DNA of 64,000 nt from Candidatus Deferrimicrobiaceae bacterium (GTDB taxonomy: Bacteria; Desulfobacterota; Deferrimicrobia; Deferrimicrobiales; Deferrimicrobiaceae), in NCBI GenBank assembly GCA_036504035.1, contig DASXVV010000014.1:124001-188000 (forward strand), in the 5' to 3' direction. This document shows, piece by piece, positions 62,370 to 64,000 of this stretch. Position numbers and translations under genes: made by a program. Positions within the stretch are counted from its first letter, which is position 1. Each line of letters begins with the position of its first letter. The notes below the pieces were generated by a model. The model was not told where the DNA came from. It ran no database searches and worked only from the letters and a program-made list of their open reading frames with translations.

Positions 62370-63479
62370 TTGCCCATCGCTTTCCAGGTGACCGCCCGCT
62401 GCGCGGACACCGCCGCACGGAACGGGATCGTTACCACCGAGCACGGGTCGTTCGACACGCCGGCGTTTATGCCGGTCGGCACCTCGGCCACCGTCAAGGG
62501 GATGCTGCCAGAGCAGCTCAAGGCGAGCGGTTTCGGTTGCATCCTGTCGAACACCTACCATCTTTACCTTCGCCCCGGCCACGAGCGGATCCGTCGCCTG
62601 GGTGGGCTCCACAAGTTCATGGGGTGGGATCGCAATATCCTGACCGACAGCGGCGGCTTCCAGGTGTTCTCCCTGGCCACGTTGCGAAAGGTGCAGGATG
62701 AGGGCGTCACCTTCCGCTCGCACATCGACGGGTCGCTCCATTCGCTCACGCCGGAGCTCGCGACCTCCATCCAGGAGGCGCTGGGCTCCGATATCCGGAT
62801 GGCGTTCGACGAATGCGTGGGATACCCGGCCGACCGGAGTGCGGTCGAAGAGGCGCTCCGGCGCACGACCGACTGGGCGAAGCGGTGCCGGGACGCCGCG
62901 CGGCGCGAAGAAGGCGGCATCTTCGCCATCGTCCAGGGAGGGATGCATCCCGATCTCCGGGCGCGCAGCGCGGCCGAGCTGGTGGCGCTCGACTTTCCCG
63001 GCTACGCGATCGGCGGGGTGAGTGTCGGCGAGGGCAAGGAGCTGCAGTGGGGAACGGTCGCCCACACGGCGCCGCTCCTGCCCGAGAGCAAGCCGCGCTA
63101 CCTGATGGGCGTCGGGACGCCGCAGGATATCCTTCACGCGGTCTCCTGCGGGGTCGACATGTTCGACTGCGTCATGCCCACGCGCAACGCCCGGAACGGC
63201 ACGCTGTTCACCTCGGCGGGGACGCTCACGATCAAGCAGGCGCAATACGCCGACGATCCGGCCCCCCTCGACGAGGCGTGCGATTGCCACACCTGCAGGA
63301 CCTTTTCCCGCGCCTATCTTCGGCACCTGTACCTGCAGCACGAGGTGCTGTCCTCCGTCCTCCTGACCGTCCACAACCTGCACTTCTATGCCGGCTGGAT
63401 GGCGCGCATCCGTGACGCAATTGCCCGTGGAAATCTGGGGCGATTTGTGAAAGAATCGGGCGTTTACGACAACCGTTAG
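62370..63479 (+). CDS. tgt: queuine/preQ1 tRNA-ribosyltransferase
   Basis: 369 residues. TILTDSGGFQVFSL-type active site appears as LTDSGGFQVFSLATL with the first aspartate, the nucleophile aspartate is in MFDCVMPTRNARNG, and the zinc site is CDCHTC with a later H in YLQHEVL. It exchanges guanine 34 for preQ1 in tRNAs with GUN anticodons. TTG start after GGAGG. It is followed by yajC and secD, an arrangement conserved across many bacteria. queA and queD are elsewhere in this window. Confidence 0.97.
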   Translation: MPIAFQVTARCADTAARNGIVTTEHGSFDTPAFMPVGTSATVKGMLPEQLKASGFGCILSNTYHLYLRPGHERIRRLGGLHKFMGWDRNILTDSGGFQVFSLATLRKVQDEGVTFRSHIDGSLHSLTPELATSIQEALGSDIRMAFDECVGYPADRSAVEEALRRTTDWAKRCRDAARREEGGIFAIVQGGMHPDLRARSAAELVALDFPGYAIGGVSVGEGKELQWGTVAHTAPLLPESKPRYLMGVGTPQDILHAVSCGVDMFDCVMPTRNARNGTLFTSAGTLTIKQAQYADDPAPLDEACDCHTCRTFSRAYLRHLYLQHEVLSSVLLTVHNLHFYAGWMARIRDAIARGNLGRFVKESGVYDNR

Positions 63480-63504
63480 CAAAATTACCGGAGGTTCTCC
63501 CGTC

Positions 63505-63867
63505 ATGATGTTTTTCACCGGTGTAGCGTACGCGATGGGCCCGAGCGGCAGCGGCGGCGGAGCGGGAGGAGGGCTCGGCAGCATCGCGCAGCTTGCCCCG
63601 CTTCTGCTCATGTTCGTCATCTTCTATTTCCTGCTGATCCGTCCCCAGCAGAAGCAGGCCAAGAAGCATCAGGAATTTCTCAAGGCGCTCAAGGTCGGCG
63701 ACCGGGTCATCACCACCGGCGGGCTTTTCGGCCAGATCACCGGCCTGACCGAGCAGGCCATCACGCTCGAGATCGCCGACAAGATCCGGGTCAAGGTGGC
63801 GCGCAACGGCATCGCCGGCCCCGCCCAGGAATCCGCGGCCGTCGAGGCCAAGGCCTCCAAGGAATAA
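63505..63867 (+). CDS. yajC: preprotein translocase accessory subunit YajC
   Basis: 120 residues. After a glycine-rich segment one span (IAQLAPLLLMFVIFYFLLIR) leads to PQQKQAKKHQEFLKALKVGD, the YajC signature, and VITTGGLFGQITGL. It joins SecD and SecF in the holo-translocon. The ATG at 63505 follows GGAGG; the adjacent ATG at 63508 is equally possible. Followed by secD after 27 bases. Confidence 0.97.
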   Translation: MMFFTGVAYAMGPSGSGGGAGGGLGSIAQLAPLLLMFVIFYFLLIRPQQKQAKKHQEFLKALKVGDRVITTGGLFGQITGLTEQAITLEIADKIRVKVARNGIAGPAQESAAVEAKASKE

Positions 63868-63894
63868 CAGGCATCGAAAGGAGCAACACCCGAC

Positions 63895-64000
63895 ATGTGG
63901 AAAAGCATCACGTGGCGAGCCACGCTGATCGCCGTATTGACGGCGGTCTCCATCGTGCTGATTCTGCCCAGCCTGACCGATCCGAAGCCAGGCTCCCTGC
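63895..64000 (+). CDS. secD: protein translocase subunit SecD, N-terminal fragment
   Basis: The frame opens at ATG 63895 after AAAGGAGC and runs off the end of the window; 35 residues are visible. They contain the first span (ATLIAVLTAVSIVLILPSL) and the start of the periplasmic part. Identity rests mainly on the position after tgt and yajC, where secD is nearly always found, and on the SecD-like first helix. SecD uses the proton gradient to help export proteins. Confidence 0.85.
   Translation, partial: MWKSITWRATLIAVLTAVSIVLILPSLTDPKPGSL

Overview
This is a dense, GC-rich bacterial chromosome segment with about 64 protein genes and no tRNA, rRNA, CRISPR array or insertion sequence that I can see. 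The gene set points to an anaerobic or microaerophilic Gram-negative bacterium of the Desulfobacterota/Geobacter-like kind, probably uncultured. The clues are a sigma-54 activator, a sensor kinase with c-type heme motifs, a Tat-exported ferredoxin with an NrfD-type membrane quinone protein, futalosine-pathway menaquinone synthesis (MqnA), an archaemetzincin, a large chemotaxis cluster and a tgt-yajC-secD run. Assignment to a phylum is inference from gene content only.

Bases 1-13.8 kb are the redox part. After the tail of an unrecognised protein and queD comes an operon (1073-5487) with a 21-residue membrane peptide, three proteins related to glycine-cleavage H protein, a Tat-exported four-cluster ferredoxin and a HybB/NrfD-type membrane protein. 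The three H-like proteins lack the lipoyl lysine at the expected place, and no glycine cleavage genes are nearby. Converging on this operon are a sigma-54 response regulator, an archaemetzincin and a heme-motif histidine kinase, followed upstream by a DUF1858 protein. A second minus-strand operon reads cheY, HlyD-like adaptor, ABC ATPase, MacB-like permease, mqnA. I regard the H-like/ferredoxin/NrfD operon with its regulators as the best candidate for an undescribed system.

Bases 13.8-23.2 kb hold ilvA coupled to a kinase with an amino-acid-binding-type sensor domain, slyX, rsmD, coaD, an aspartate aminotransferase, and two tandem TMTC-like membrane glycosyltransferases with TPR tails.

Bases 23.4-42.3 kb are a chemotaxis and signalling block on the plus strand: a soluble receptor-like protein carrying a CheZ-like motif, STAS, CheY, CheA, a poly-HAMP receptor, CheW, a shortened CheR-like protein, a metallo-beta-lactamase-fold protein, a hybrid kinase, a second CheY-like protein, CheR, CheD and CheB. 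A LuxR-type regulator, a MASE1 kinase and a REC-kinase-REC protein follow. No CheZ, CheC or CheX gene is present.

Bases 42.3-64 kb are mainly housekeeping and cell envelope: class II aldolase, Nudix hydrolase, a nucleotidyltransferase/phosphomutase fusion, a second metallo-beta-lactamase-fold enzyme, coaBC, family 4 uracil-DNA glycosylase, an RlmI-like methyltransferase, an NfeD/slipin pair, a SpoIID-like lipoprotein, queA, a NarXL-type pair, a deoxy-amino-sugar and glycosyltransferase group (FdtA/FdtB-like), tgt, yajC and the start of secD. Queuosine synthesis is represented by queD, queA and tgt at three separate places.
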